Positions 36,363 through 48,763 of a stretch of 64,000 nt of DNA are shown piece by piece. Within the stretch, counting starts at the first letter, position 1, and each line of letters begins with the position of its first letter. The notes beneath the pieces were generated by a model. The model saw only the letters and a program-made list of their open reading frames with translations, ran no database searches and was not told the origin of the DNA. Where the stretch lies: NCBI RefSeq assembly GCF_030272615.1, contig NC_081406.1, positions 266,648,192 to 266,712,191 of the forward strand, read 5' to 3'. Source of the stretch: Cryptomeria japonica (lineage: Eukaryota; Streptophyta; Pinopsida; Cupressales; Cupressaceae). The position numbers and the translations under genes were made by a program.

Positions 36363-36956
36363 AAAGTTCAATCTCATTTAAAACTAGCTCATCAAGAGAC
36401 TGTTGTTCCAAAAGTACAACACAAGGTTAGTGGTGTTCCATTTAATATTGTTGAATCTATGGCAAAAAACAATGTTTCCTTGACAATGATAGATGCATTG
36501 AAAATTCCTAGACAAAAGGAATTGTTGAGAGACAAATCAGATAATCTTTCCTTGACTAATGAGCCTCAGAAAGATCAGCCCACAGTTGCATTAGCTAATG
36601 AAATCCTAGTTAAGAATAATCAACCAATCCAAACACCAAATCCTCCTCCATTTTTTGTAACATTGATAATTGACAACCATCTAGTCCACAATTGCTTGAT
36701 AGACTCAGGAGCCAGTAGTTCAATTATGCCCAAAGACCTTGCAGATAAACTTGGTCTAATTTATGAGCCTATTTCTAGAGGAGTTGTACAGTTAGATGGA
36801 ACAATAGTTAAGTTAGTTGGATTGGTCAAAGATCTTGGTTTGACCTTGCATGCTTGTCCTAATTTTTTAATACCTCAGGACATGTACATAGCTGACTTGC
36901 CTCCACACTTTTCTATTTGCCTATCTAGAGATTTCACAATAAAATTAGGAGGATAG
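36363..36956 (+). pseudogene. Gypsy aspartic protease region
   Basis: In the same frame as gag. The catalytic signature is LIDSGASSSIMP at about 36700, with the flap/hydrophobic strand LVHNC before it and LGLTLHACPNF after it. The frame ends with TAG at 36954 in a likely Q position. The region upstream (36459-36640) is a linker with NNVSLTMIDALKIPRQKELL. It would cleave the polyprotein. Confidence 0.85.
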
Positions 36957-36977
36957 CTTTCTGTTGATTGGTCACAC

Positions 36978-37724
36978 TTGTTTTTTAGAACCCGATATGG
37001 TACTAAAGTAACCATTACGTCAGAACCCCAAGCCACTTGCCACTTAGAATCATATACCCCAAGTTCTATAAATGTAGATCTTACCATCAAAGACCATGAA
37101 GAGTTACCACCTATCCAAGATCCAGATAAACCTATGCAAGGCATACCTGATGTGAATTTCGATGAGTGGGTAGCCCAGAATACTGCAGAAGATCCTTTCA
37201 TTAGCATGGATGAAATAGGTCTTAGTGTTTATATGATTCATGAGGAGGATTATGTTATTCCTAAGCTTGAAAAAGAGGATATTCCGCTTGACCAACAGTC
37301 AGAACAATAGCAAAATCAGGTTTGACATCTTTATTCTGATCGTTGAAGAGGTAAAAATGGTTCCAGAGGTGGTGTTATGCTAGTTTCACCTGAAGGTATG
37401 AGATAATACACTACTTTGAGATTTTATTTTAGCTATACAAACAATACAACTGAGTATGAATCATTAGGACATGGCTTAGAATGGGCTAGGCAGAAAAAAG
37501 TTAAATGTTTATAAGTTTTTGGTGATAGTGAACTAGCTGTGAACCAAGTAAGGAATATCCATGTCACCAAAAATGATGTTTTGAAAATGTACAAGCATAT
37601 AATTTGGGATTTAATTGAAGATTTTGATGCATTTAATCTGTTGTCCACACCTAGAAGTCAAAATAAAGAAGCGAATCTAGACTTGCTACCTTGGGTGCTC
37701 AATTTGACATACCAAATAAGATAG
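36978..37724 (+). pseudogene. RNase H-like segment between protease and RT (additional RNase H candidate)
   Basis: Positions 37290-37724 read, in the gag-pol frame and with several stops, DR-RGKNGSRGGVMLVSPEG, NNTTEYESLGHGLEWA, VFGDSELAVNQV and RSQNKEANLDLL. The order D, E, D and a C-terminal acidic site with NNxxEYE and GDSxLxxNQ is the pattern of archaeal/plant-type RNase H known as aRNH in Tat-lineage elements. The last acid reads N. Sequence before 37290 is an acidic linker. The canonical RNase H follows RT separately (about 39090-39340), so this element has two RNase H segments. Identification is by motif, without a profile search. Confidence 0.72.
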
Positions 37725-39350
37725 GAAATATTGATAGACAATAGTATGTTAAAGTTGCAGTAAGACCCTCAGTTTCAGATAAAACTGTTAATTGGCAATT
37801 TTTTGACTCAGATGAGCAGATTACTAATTTCCTAATTGAAGAAGTTGAGTTTTCTGCTGGAAATCAGCATAAGTTCAATGATCAATACGAAAATCAGTTT
37901 CTCCAATTGAAAACTAACAAGCTGGCCAAGGGTCTGGTAACCCTTGAATCTTTTTTTAATACAGATGATTAGGTTAGGAAGGATAAATGCAACATGTTTG
38001 TGAAAGAAGAATATTATGAACTTGTTGACATATTCGAGGACAAGCTACTGAAAAATTGGCTAGGTATGTACCCCTGAAGAAAAACATGCTTTTGTAAAAC
38101 TTTGTCAAGAATTTAATGACATATTTGCATGGAGGTATGAAGATTTGAAAGGATTTAATCCTCATTTAGCTCAACATACCATAGAGTTGGTAGATAGTGC
38201 AAAACTAGTGAGGCAGAAACAAAGGCCTCTTAATCCAAAATTAGAAAATCTTATGAGGACTGAGTTAAATAAGTTGATTGAAGGAAATATTATATTTCCA
38301 ATCAAGCACACATCCTGGGTGTCCAATCTAGTTCCCGTTAGGAAGAAGAATGGTGAACTGAGATTATGTGTTGATTTTAGAGATCTAAATAGAGCATCCC
38401 TGAAAGACCATTACTCGTTGCCCTCAATAGAGCAAATTTTGCAAGTTGTATCAGGATCAGAGAGATTCTCATTACTTGACGGTTATTCAGGATATAACCA
38501 AATTCTGGTCAAAAAAGAAGACTAGTTCAAAACAACATTTACCACCAAGTGGGGTACAATGGCTTATAATAAAATTTCATTTGGATTGACCAATGTAGGG
38601 GCAACATTTCAATGTGCAATGGATATGGAATTTCAAGGCTTGATTAATAAGTTTGTTTTGGTTTACCTAGATGATGTAACCATTTTTTCTAAAAAGGCTA
38701 ATGAACATCTTGATCATCTGAGACAGGTATTTGAGAAATGCAGGGAATATGGAGTTTCATTAAATCCCAAGAAGAGCATATTTGTTGTTCATGAAGGCAA
38801 GTTTCTGAGATATATTATTTCAAAGCATGGGATTTCAATAGATCCTGAGAGGATCACAACCATACTTGTATTTCCATTACCAACACATAAGAAGGGACTC
38901 CAAAGTTTCTTAGGTAGGATTAAATTTATCAGAAGGTTTATTTCTAATATTGTAGCATTGATGCAGCCACTTACAACCATGCTTAAGAAAAATATTCCTT
39001 TTCAGTGGACTATGGAAGGTAAGAACAATTTTGTAGAAATTAAAGAGGCAATTGTAACAACCCCTACTCTCATTAATCTTAATTTTAAGAAAGATTTTAT
39101 TTTATATGCTTTTGGGAGTGAGGATACTATTTCTGCAATGTTATGTTAGCAAAATGATGAAGGCTTAGAACAACCACTTGCTTTCTTTAGCCATATTTTG
39201 CATGATTACGAGACTAGATACTCATTTGTAGAAAAGAATGTGTTAGTAGTAATAAGAAGCATTAAAAAATTTAGGCACATGCTCTCTAACAATAAGATTC
39301 AACTTATGGTTGTTCATCATACAGTGAGATTTTTTTCTCAGCAAAGACAT
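37725..39350 (+). pseudogene. Gypsy reverse transcriptase and RNase H
   Basis: RT runs from about 38145 in the gag frame: ELNKLIEGNIIFPI, WVSNLVPVRKKNGELRLCVDFRDLN, FSLLDGYSGYNQI, FGLTNVGATFQ and VYLDDVTIFS (catalytic YLDD intact). The connection FLGRIKFIRRFI leads into RNase H: FILYAFGSEDTISAMLC, EQPLAFFSHIL and TRYSFVEKNVLVVI. Stops at 38523 and 39147 are TAG. A frameshift near 39330-39350 moves the reading to the integrase frame. Positions 37725-38140 hold a degraded linker upstream of RT. Confidence 0.92.
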
Positions 39351-40773
39351 AAATGACAAAAGGGTAGGTTGGATTACTAAGGCAATGAAATATGACATCT
39401 CTATCAAGGTAACCAAGCTAGTTAGAGGCAAGGGTTTATGTGAACAACTTGCTGGAAGTACAGAAAATAGTAAAGAAGAGGAACAACAAGTTGAAACCGT
39501 GCTTAATAATGAAGAACAACCTGCTGCCCCAGCTTTTCCAGTCACTTGGAATAAGTAGATTGCCCATTATTTACAAACTAGTGATTGTCTGGAAGGCTTA
39601 AACAAATCAAAATGAAGGTATTTCAGGATACAAGTCATTCCTTATGCTTTAATAGATGGTATTTTGTTCAAAAAAGTTTATAACAAGGTTCTATTAAGAT
39701 GCATTGAGCGAGATTAGATAGAAAAAATTCTAAGTGAATTTCATGAAGGACCTGCAAGAGGTCCCTTTGGGGCAAGAACAATAACTCTGGAAATTATGAG
39801 AGCTAGTTATTATTGGCCTGAAATATTTAAGGATGCTCACTCATGGGTGAAGAAATGTGAAAATTTTTCATTGTTTGTAGGTAAACAGAGGCTGGAAGCC
39901 TTGCCTTTGCAACCAATTGAAGTAGAGAAGCCTTTTGCAAAGTGGGGGCTTGATTTTATAGGACCTATTAATCCACCTTCAAGTGTAGGTCACAAATGGA
40001 TTCTTACAGCAACTAATTATTTCACAAAGTGAACAAAATCAGTTCCTTTGAAAGAAGCTAATGAGACTTCTGTTCTAAATTAGTGTCCAGGTTTGGTACC
40101 CCAGAATCGATCATTTCTGATAATGCTTTAGCTTTCATTAGTCTTAGAGTTTTAGATTGGTTAGTTAAGCATAATATATATTTGAACACTTCATCCAATT
40201 ATTACTCTCAGGGTAATGGAAAAGCTGAATCAACTAACAAGAAACATCATTAAGAAAACCATTGTTGAGAATTAGAGAACTTAGCATGAAAATCTCAAGT
40301 TAGCCCTTTGGGCTAACAAAATTACACCAAAGAGATCAACCTGTAACTCTCCTTATGTTTTAAGTTATGGCAAAGAAGCTAGGTTACCTATTTCAGTTGA
40401 ATTGCCAACTTTGAATTATGTAAAAGAGTTTGAGTTACTTGAAGAACAACCAATGCAGATTAGGCTTGCTCAGCTTCTGGAGTTAGAAGAAACTCACAGG
40501 GAAGCATACAAAAAATTAGAAATTCACCATGCTCAGATGAAGAGAACCTTTGATAAAAAAACTGTCCCATGCATATTTAATCAGGGTGATCTTGTTTTCA
40601 AATGGGATGAGTTAAAAAACAAACCTGGTAGGCAAACCAAGTTTGATGCTATGTGGGATGGTCTGTATGTTATCACAGAGTGCAAACATAATAATGCTTT
40701 CCAACTTGCTAAATTGGATGGAGAGGTGTTGCCAATCCTTGTCAATGGGATTCACCTCAAATTATGTTATTGA
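39351..40773 (+). pseudogene. Gypsy integrase (broken)
   Basis: The HHCC zinc domain at about 39740-39890 is damaged: FHEGPARGPFGARTI, YYWPEIFKDAHSWVKKCENFS (second H and second C appear lost). The catalytic core has WGLDFIGPINPP, ISDNALAF (in a shifted frame) and GNGKAESTN, covering D, D and E. Frameshifts lie near 40085 and 40235. The C-terminal frame 40402-40773 (MKRTFDKKTVPCIFNQGDLVFKWDE, GLYVITE) is the usual post-core domain. No chromodomain is visible, consistent with a non-chromovirus. Confidence 0.85.
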
Positions 40774-41133
40774 GTACTAATAGTTTGCATAGGTACATAG
40801 TAGAATAGTTGCAGTTCTTTCTTTTCAACAGTTGTCAAGTTCAGCTATATTAAGTAGAGTTGTAGTAGTTTAAATTGAATAAGTGCTTTCAAGCACATCG
40901 CAGTTGATTTTTCATACCATTTTTGTTTTCTATTTTCCTTAAGTGCAGATTGCACAGTGTGCAGACTCAGCTGTATGCAGAGCCTTTGTAGTTTCTTTTT
41001 CAGTTTTGTTTAGAATGCTGAGATGCAGTTCCAGATTTTGAAGAAAGCAAAATTGACTCAATGCCCAATGGATATGCTAGGCTACTGAATTCTACAGTTT
41101 AGTAGGCAAACACCCCTGAGAGGTCGCCAAAAA
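40774..41133 (+). other. Gypsy 3' untranslated region and plus-strand primer region
   Basis: 360 bases without coding. The last bases before the 3' LTR, GAGAGGTCGCCAAAAA, are only partly purine, so the polypurine tract is weak or decayed. Confidence 0.6.
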
Positions 41134-42814
41134 TGTTACCAAAATTTTGCACATGCCAATTTCGGCACCCTAATGAAGCCTTGCATTCGTTCATTCTGAA
41201 AAGATCAAATCATGAACTAGGAAGAAATGCACTATTTTTTCTAACTTGTTTGCTTCATGTGCAGATATAGGAAAGTAAGATAGCATGTGGGTTAAAATAT
41301 GGCTCCCACAAGGGTTGAGCTCAGCATGCTATAGATCACAGAGATATTTTGCTCCATTGTAGATGAAATGGCGTGACTATTAAAACCTTAAGGCCAAAAT
41401 AAACTCAACAAAATGCAATTAGCCTGTGTAAAGCTTCTACTTGGTCACCTATGAGGGTTTTAAATGGCCTTAGAGTTTCCAAGCGGTTTCAGTCACTAGG
41501 CAGGAAGACCTTTTATCCCACATTGGTTGTGTGAAGGGAGTTTATCACATTTAAAAAATAAGGTCACATATAACTATAGTGTCAAAGCTTACGAGATTTT
41601 GGCAAGAAGAGGCAGCTCGTGGCCTGGTGGACCCTGTGCGCGTGCATCTCAAGGCATCCTAATTTTATGATCGGCTGGCGGGAAGAGACTAAAGAGTGAG
41701 GAAGTTGAAGAAAGATCAACGGTGATCGTAGAGATCTAATGGCTATCGCTATGTGGCAATGAAAAGATGCACATCAGATTATCACCACGACTTGGCGACT
41801 GATGATGTGGCAAAACAAAGAGTATAAGACCAAGGACAGGTGGCAGTCTAGTGGCTAGTGACATGGCACAGATGGGCGACATCGAGCAGATCTTGGCTGC
41901 GATGTGTCCCGAAAGAGTTTCACCGAAGGCTTAGTTTCATCAACATAATAATATCGATGAAACCCTCGGTTCAATGAGACTGGTAAACGGCTCACCAATA
42001 GAGTAGTTTGGTCGAAAGAAAGAGATCTGATAGAACAAGACATGTGGTTGGCTCGGCAAATAGGTGGTACCCAAGCGGATCTCTGGAGCCAATCAAGTGG
42101 TGACACATGTGTACATGCAACACAAGAGAGAAGATCAGTCGGTGCTAAAGATTGAGCAAGTTCTCGGAATGCCCCCCAAGATCAACAGTAATCTGAAGGA
42201 TCTAAGGGCTATCGCTATACTGCTATAAAAAGAAGCTTGCCACTTATCATAGCAACTTGGTGAAAAAGCACGTGCAAAAAATGAAAAGAGGAGGTGAGCG
42301 GCTAAGAGGTTAAAGATCAAACAGTTTGAGGTTAGATCAACGACCATCGCTATACCGCAAGATAAAAATGCTCGCTGGTTATCTTATGCGACTTGGCGAC
42401 TGATGATGTGGTTGTCCAGATGGCCATCTAGGTGGGCTTAGAACGAATGAGGACATGCGACATAAGAGAGAAGATGAAGAACCATGAGCAGACCTAGATT
42501 AAAGATCGAGCAGATTGATCACATCCAATGGTTGGGTGGACAGATCCGACGGTGGTCGCTAAGCCGCAAGAAAAAGTTGCTCGCCTAGTTATCGATGCGA
42601 CTTGGTGACAAGGTGGGTCCAGGTCCAGATGGAAGACAAAGTGGACTTGCGAGGAAATCAGAGGTTGACACGTGGCAAAAGTCTACAGGTGAGTGTATGT
42701 CTAAGTCTACAGATGAGCGTATGTCTAAGTCAACCTTGAACTTGAACTTCAAAGTGGTTCACCACTTCAAAGTGGTTCATCAGTTCAAAGTGGTTCACCG
42801 GTTCAAAGTAGTCC

Positions 42815-43818
42815 TGTTGGTATTTTGGTATGGTTTTGTCATTGATGTCAACACCTACTGACACTCATCAACTCTGGCACTTTGGAGAATCAGCAATATT
42901 CACCGGCAAGCAAGTGACTTATGCATAGTCACTAGTATATGGTACACCAGCAAGATATAATGATCACCGACACTTGGAATGGCATGGAAAACACTTGGTT
43001 ATGTTGAAGAAATTGTTTGGACACCTTGTCTTGTAGATTTGTTTATTGGCATATTCATATTTGCAAATAAACAAGCTATGGAGATGATTTATTATTGTTG
43101 TAAATGCATCAAGCTGACATGTTGAATCGGTTATTGCATCAGATATTGTTTTGTTTGTAAAATTATTTTATTGTAATATCTTGTAGAGCTGGCCTACTAA
43201 AATTGGTCTTAGGTTATGATATAAATGTAAGATCTTATTTGTAAGATCGAATGTTGAATGCGAAGAAGAATTGTGAGAAGGTATATGCAAGAATAAGCAG
43301 AGCTATACACCTAGACATCATATGAAGGTGAAGCAAGGTTTTTGTGAAAGTATATATCAGAACTACACCGCTACTGAATCCAACATATGAAGATGCTATT
43401 TTGAGCAGTGCATCCTTATTGGATTTAACCATCTAATTGTAGTCAGTGCGACTCCTATTTTGTGTTTTAGCAGTGAGCTCTAGGGGCTTGGCCTTTCTGC
43501 ATGCACATACCCCATTTGTATACACTTACTATCTGCAGTAGTGTCATCTGATTGTGGGTAACGTTTCCCACCTTGGTTTTTCCCCTTATAGGGTTTCCAT
43601 GTACAAATATTGGTGTTATGAGTTGTGGATGACTTTGTCTTTTTATTTCATGCATTAATCTTTACTGGTATTGCAATTATTTGATAAAACTGTCAACCGG
43701 TATAAAAGACTAGTTTACCGGTATTCAACATTAAGTTGGTTAAGTTGTTTTTGGTTTGAATTTATTTGACAACTGATTCACCCCCCCCCCCCTTTTTAGT
43801 TTTCTTCGGGACCTAACA
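42815..43818 (+). repeat. Copia 5' LTR
   Basis: Starts TGTTGGTATTTTGGTATGG and ends GGGACCTAACA. Contains TCATTGATGTCAACACC about 25 bases in and a C-run (43780-43793) near the end, features shared with the solo LTR at 9890. Confidence 0.96.
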
Positions 43819-43820
43819 AT

Positions 43821-43832
43821 TGGTATCAGAGC
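43821..43832 (+). other. Copia primer binding site (initiator tRNA-Met)
   Basis: TGGTATCAGAGC, two bases after the 5' LTR; an exact match to the standard plant copia primer site. Confidence 0.95.
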
Positions 43833-43874
43833 CTAGTCCTCTTTTGCAAAAGTTTAACAACTTGAGGAGATCCA

Positions 43875-44582
43875 ATGTCTACTAACTATTTCAGGAAGGA
43901 CAATCCTAAACTTGATGGAACCAACTGTGGCATATGAAAGATCAGAATGGAGACACATCTAAATTGCATTGGAAAGGACATCATGGATGTTACAAAGAAT
44001 GGATATACTGCTCCTACTCAAAGTCATCCTAATCCACTTAACTTGACTAAAGATGAGGAAAATGATTGCAAAGCAAGAGAAGCACTTTTGAGCGCATTAA
44101 CAGATCAACAAATCATGGGATTATCAGATAGGTCTACTGCTAAAGCTATTTGGGATCATTTGGAAACACTGAATGAAGGAGATTCTATAGTCAAAATTGC
44201 AAAACTTGAAAGCTTCCGGGTCAGGTATGAAAATCTGAAAATGGAAGAAGATGAAAGGATTTCTGCTTTTATGGAAAGAGTTAATGAAATTGTTTTGGAT
44301 ATTAAATGTTGTGGAGGAACCTTAAGTGAGGATGAAATTGTTTCAAAATTTTTAAGAGGATTTCCACTAGCATGTAAAATGAAATTCACTATTATAAATG
44401 AGTTAAGAACAATGCTTAATACATCAGTAACTAGAGATACACTGATTGGAAAACTTTCAGCCTTTGAAATTGAGGAATTTGGTCCTGTTGCTACTATAAA
44501 GATAGATTTAGCCTTTAAAGCATCAATATCATCTGCACCATCATTTAACAAATTGGAAATCCTTTTATGCAAGAGAACTTGA
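43875..44582 (+). pseudogene. Copia gag (broken)
   Basis: ATG at 43875: MSTNYFRKDNPKLDGTNCGI-stop-KIRMETHL, where a TGG has become TGA in the usual YxxWKxxME block. The region AKAIWDHLETLNEGDS and FMERVNEIVLDIKCCGGTLSEDEIVSKFLRGFP is the gag core. The frame runs out at 44582; a frameshift near 44555 continues it (ARELEESEKENKELEALFARK) into the zinc knuckle of the next frame. Confidence 0.9.
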
Positions 44583-44631
44583 AGAAAGCGAGAAAGAAAA
44601 TAAAGAACTTGAAGCACTATTTGCAAGGAAA

Positions 44632-46000
44632 ATGCCTAAAGGTCCAGTTGTAAGTAAGTATGAAGGTAAAGCACCCTTTAAATGTTTTAATTGTAATAAT
44701 ATTGGTCATATGGCTTCAAGATGCCCTGATAGACATGCTAGACTAAGAGAAGAATCTAGAAGGACATACAAGCCTAACCCTGAATATCAGAGATACAGAT
44801 TTAAGAAGAATAAAGACAAATCTTGTTATCTTGTTGATGAAGGAGTGACTGATGATTCTGATGAGGATCTGGCAAACAATGGATGGGTTTTTGTTGCTAT
44901 AACAGAAGATCAACTGACACCTACAATCCAACCGATAGAGCAAGCCTTGGCAACTAAAATTGAAGTAAAGGATGAATGGATCATTGATTCAGGATGCTCA
45001 CATCATATGACAGGAGATAAAGGTAAATTCATGAACTTTCAAGAATATAATGGAGGCTTAGTGAGATTTGGAGATGACAAAACTTGTCTGATCAAAGGTA
45101 AGGGTACAATATCTCTTGATGGTAAGCATAATAATGACAATATTTACTATGTTGAAGGTTTAAAGCATAAGCTTTTAAGTGTTGGTCAATTAGTTGAGAA
45201 AGGATTTTAGTTACAATTCAAAAATGGTAAATGCAAAATTATGAATAGAACTGGTTTAGAAATTGCAACTGGAAATCAAACTAGAGGTAATATCTTTCAT
45301 TTGAATAACAGTGAAAGGACATGCTTGATTGTACATATTGATGAAAGTTGTCTATGGCATAAAAGACTCTGTCAAGTAAACTTTGATTGCATGGTAAAAA
45401 TCAGTACTGCTAAGGCAGCTAGAGATTTACCTAAAATTGTTAAACCTCACAATACAATATGTAAGGAATGTCAATTTGGAAAACAAGTTAGAGCTACTTT
45501 CAAAAGTATTCTAGAAAAATCCAATAATTCTCTTGACTTAATTCACATTGATTTATGTGGTCCAGCTAGAACTAAAAGCTTACAAGGTGATAGATATTTC
45601 ATGTTAATCATTGATGACTATTCTAGAATGTGTTGGGTTACTTTTCTCAGAGAAAAATCAAAAGCACTTGGAAAGTTCAAACTGATCAAAGCAATGGTAG
45701 AAAATGAAATTGGTAAGAAAATCAAATGTCTAAGATCAGATCAAGGAGGAGAATTTACATCTAAGGAATTTAATGCATCCTATGAAGTAAATGGAATCAG
45801 AAGACAACTATCAGCACCTCAGACACCATAGCAAAATGGAGTTGTTGAAAGGAAAAACATAACTATCTTGGATGCAGCTAGAAGTATGTTATCAGAAGTG
45901 ATCCTAGAAGTGATGAAGGAATATTTCTTGGTTATTCATCTAAGAGTGAAGCATATAGATGTTTTAACAAAAGATTACAGAAAATTGTTGAGAGTACAAA
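44632..46000 (+). pseudogene. Copia zinc knuckle, protease and integrase (internal deletion)
   Basis: CFNCNNIGHMASRC at 44680 is a canonical CCHC knuckle. Protease signature: IIDSGCSHHMTGDK at about 44985. Pre-integrase: LWHKRLCQ and CKECQFGKQVRA. The integrase core has HIDLCGP, IDDYSRMCWV, LRSDQGGEFTS and NGVVERKN. TAG interrupts at 45208 and 45829. Just after SMLSEV (about 45898) the reading jumps to DPRSDEGIFLGYSS in another frame, so roughly 100 codons of the usual post-core region are missing. Positions 46000-46340 are a decayed linker in the RT frame with several stops. Confidence 0.9.
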
Positions 46001-46340
46001 TGTGAAGATTGATGAACAATTTTGAGGAACTTCAAGGTACATAGATTCTGAACCGGCAACAGAAGTTCTAACAAATGAACCTACATTGAACACACCAGTA
46101 TAGAATGAAGATCCAGTTACACCGATACCATCTAAAAGTTCCACTGTGACTAAGGATCACCAGCAAATAAAGACACCCTAGTATGTAAGATTAAATCATT
46201 CTAAAGATCAGATAATTGGAAACAAGTATAAAGGAGTTATGACAAGAGGAAGATTGGAAAATGAAGAGGTATGTCTTTTTTCTCAAATTGGACCATCATC
46301 AGTTAATGAAGCATGTGAAGATAAATATTAGACTAAAGCT

Positions 46341-48419
46341 ATGGAAGAAGAATTAGAACAAATTGAGAAGAATAACAATTGGACATTAGTTCCCCGACCT
46401 AAAGATAAAAATGTAATTGGAACCAAATGGATATTCAGAAACAATCTTAATGAAGATGGTAAGGTTATCAGAAATAAAGCAAGACTAGTGTGTAAGGGAT
46501 ATTCTCAAAAAGAAGGAATTGATAATAATGAAACCTTTGCACCGGTAGCTAGAATTGAGGCAGTCAGATTAATCTTGGCTTTTGCAGCACACAAGAACTA
46601 CAAAGTATATCAAATGGATATTAAATGTGCATTTCTGAATGGAGATCTTGAAGAAGAAGTTTACGTTGAATAACCTGATGGATTTTCTTTGACAGATAAC
46701 AAAGATATGGTTTGCAGGTTAGGGAAAACTTTGTATGGGTTAAAACAAGCTCCAAGAGCTTGGTATGCAAGATTGGATAAGTATCTTTTGAAAATTGTTT
46801 TTTCTAAAGGTAATGTTGATAGCAACTTGTACTACAAAATGACTAATGATGACATCTTGGTTATAGAAGTTTTTGTTGATGATATAATCTTTGGAGGAGA
46901 AGATGGATTATGTAAAGACTTTTCTATTGAAATGCAGCAAGAATTTGAAATGTCTATGATTGGAGAAATAAAATTCTTTTTAGGATTACAGATTTCACAA
47001 ACTAATAAAGGTATATTCTTGAGTCAATCCAAGTACTTGAAGGAGTTACTAAAGAAATTTGGGATGGAGAACTCTAAACTGGTAAGTACACCTATGACTA
47101 CAAATGACAAATTATCACTAAGGGATGAATCTGCACCTGTTAATCCGACTAGGTACAAATCTATGATAGGAGGCCTACTATATTTAACACAAACACGACC
47201 TGATATCATGAATGCAGTATGTATTTTTTCAAGATTTCAGAGTAATCCTTGAGATAACAAAGATATGGTTTGCAGGTTAAGGAAAGCTTTAACAAATAAC
47301 AAAGATATGGTTTGCAGGTTAAGGAAAGCTTTGTATGGATTGAAGCAAGCTCCAAGAGCTTGGTATGCAAGATTGGATAAGTATCTTTTGAAGATTGGTT
47401 TTTCTAAAGGTAACGCTGATAGCAACTTATATTATAAAATAACCAATAATGACATCTTAGCTATAGAAGTTGATGATATAATCTTTGGAGGAGAAGATGG
47501 ATTATGTAAAGACTTTTTTATTGAAATGCAGCAAGAATTTGAAATGTCTATGATCGGTGAAATAAGATTCTTTTTAGGATTGCAAATTTCACAGACTAAC
47601 AAAGGTATATTCTTAAGTCAATCCAAATACTTAAAGGAGTTACTAAAGAAATTTGGGATGGAGAACTCTAAACTGGTAAGCACACCTATGACTGCAAATG
47701 ACAAACTATCACTAAGGGATGAATCTACACCTGTTAATCCAACCAGGTACAAATTTATGATAGGAGGTTTACTGTATTTGACACAAACCAGACCTGATAT
47801 CATGAATGCGATATGTATTGTTTCAAGATTTCAGAGTAATCCTAGAGAAAATCATGAATCAGTAGTAAAAAGGATTTTTTGGTACTTACAAGGCACTACA
47901 AATCTTGGATTGTCGTATCCTAGAGATGAAAACTTTGAATTATGTGCATATACAGATGCAAATTGGGCAGGAGATGTGGATGATAGAAAAAGAACCATCG
48001 GCGGAGCATTTTTTCTTGGAAGCATACTAGTTTCTTGGTTGAGTAAGAAACAAAGTTGTACATCCTTATCAACAACAGAATCAGAATATGTTGCAGCAAC
48101 AACTAACTATACACAGGTACTATGGCTTAAACAGATGTTGAAAGACATAAAGGTAAAATGCAAGGAACCTATAACTATCTATTGTGTTAACACTGCAACA
48201 ATTGATATATCTAAGAATCCGGTACTAGATTCTAAAACCAAACATGTTTCTATCAAACTGAATTTTCTAAGGGAAAATGTTGAAGCAAAAGAAATAAAAC
48301 TGGTTTATGTGAATACAAAAGAGCAGATTGCAGATATTTTTACTAAACCTCTGCCTAAGGAAACTTTTGAATATCTCAGAGACCAGCTTGGGGTCATACC
48401 CCCACCGGTAGAGACTTAG
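46341..48419 (+). pseudogene. Copia reverse transcriptase (internally duplicated) and RNase H
   Basis: RT starts with [48 protein letters not shown] and [19 protein letters not shown], followed by TAA (46671, likely from CAA). YGLKQAPRAWYARLDK and the catalytic block follow twice because of a 558-bp in-frame duplication. The first copy reads EVFVDDIIFGG; the second reads EVDDIIFGG, having lost two residues at the catalytic motif. RNase H at 47940-48120: CAYTDANWAGDVDDRKRTIGG, SWLSKKQ and STTESEYVA. The end, EQIADIFTKPLP, is standard. TGA at 47250 sits at the duplication junction. Confidence 0.94.
46695..47843 (+). repeat. 558-bp tandem in-frame duplication within copia RT, plus a 42-bp unit
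   Basis: The block beginning GATAACAAAGATATGG occurs at 46695 and 47253 (558 bases apart), and a closely related start (AATAACAAAG) at 47295 (42 bases further). Both intervals are multiples of three, so the frame survives. The copies have diverged by scattered substitutions and a 6-bp deletion in copy two. Confidence 0.92.
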
Positions 48420-48763
48420 GAAGTTGATGTTTGTCATCAACCGACATAATTAACAAAGAAATCTTTTACTCTGGCTTTGATGAGGAAGCTACTTCTCAGG
48501 GGGAGTATTTGGTATACTACATTGGTTGGTATTTTGTATATGAACTTGGCTCTATAGTAACTTTGGCATTTGATGTCAAAGGGGTAGAGATTGGTATGGA
48601 AAAACACAAGGAAACACATGTTACTCTCAAGGGGAGAGATTGTTACTTTGGGAGAGTTTACTTGTATTTTGGTAATTGTTGGTACTCTGGTATTTGGCAT
48701 TTATGTTTTGGCACTTTGATGGTTTTTCCATCTTGTATTGCCATCAATTCCAAAGGGGGAGAT
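48420..48763 (+). other. Copia 3' spacer with repeated polypurine-tract-like motifs
   Basis: The functional-looking tract CCAAAGGGGGAGAT (48750-48763) abuts the 3' LTR. Similar motifs lie upstream: CAGGGGGAG (near 48499), CAAAGGGGTAGAG (near 48578) and CAAGGGGAGAG (near 48629), several followed by LTR-start-like TTGGTAT. The open frame here (48431-48970) crosses the LTR border and is not a gene. Confidence 0.75.
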
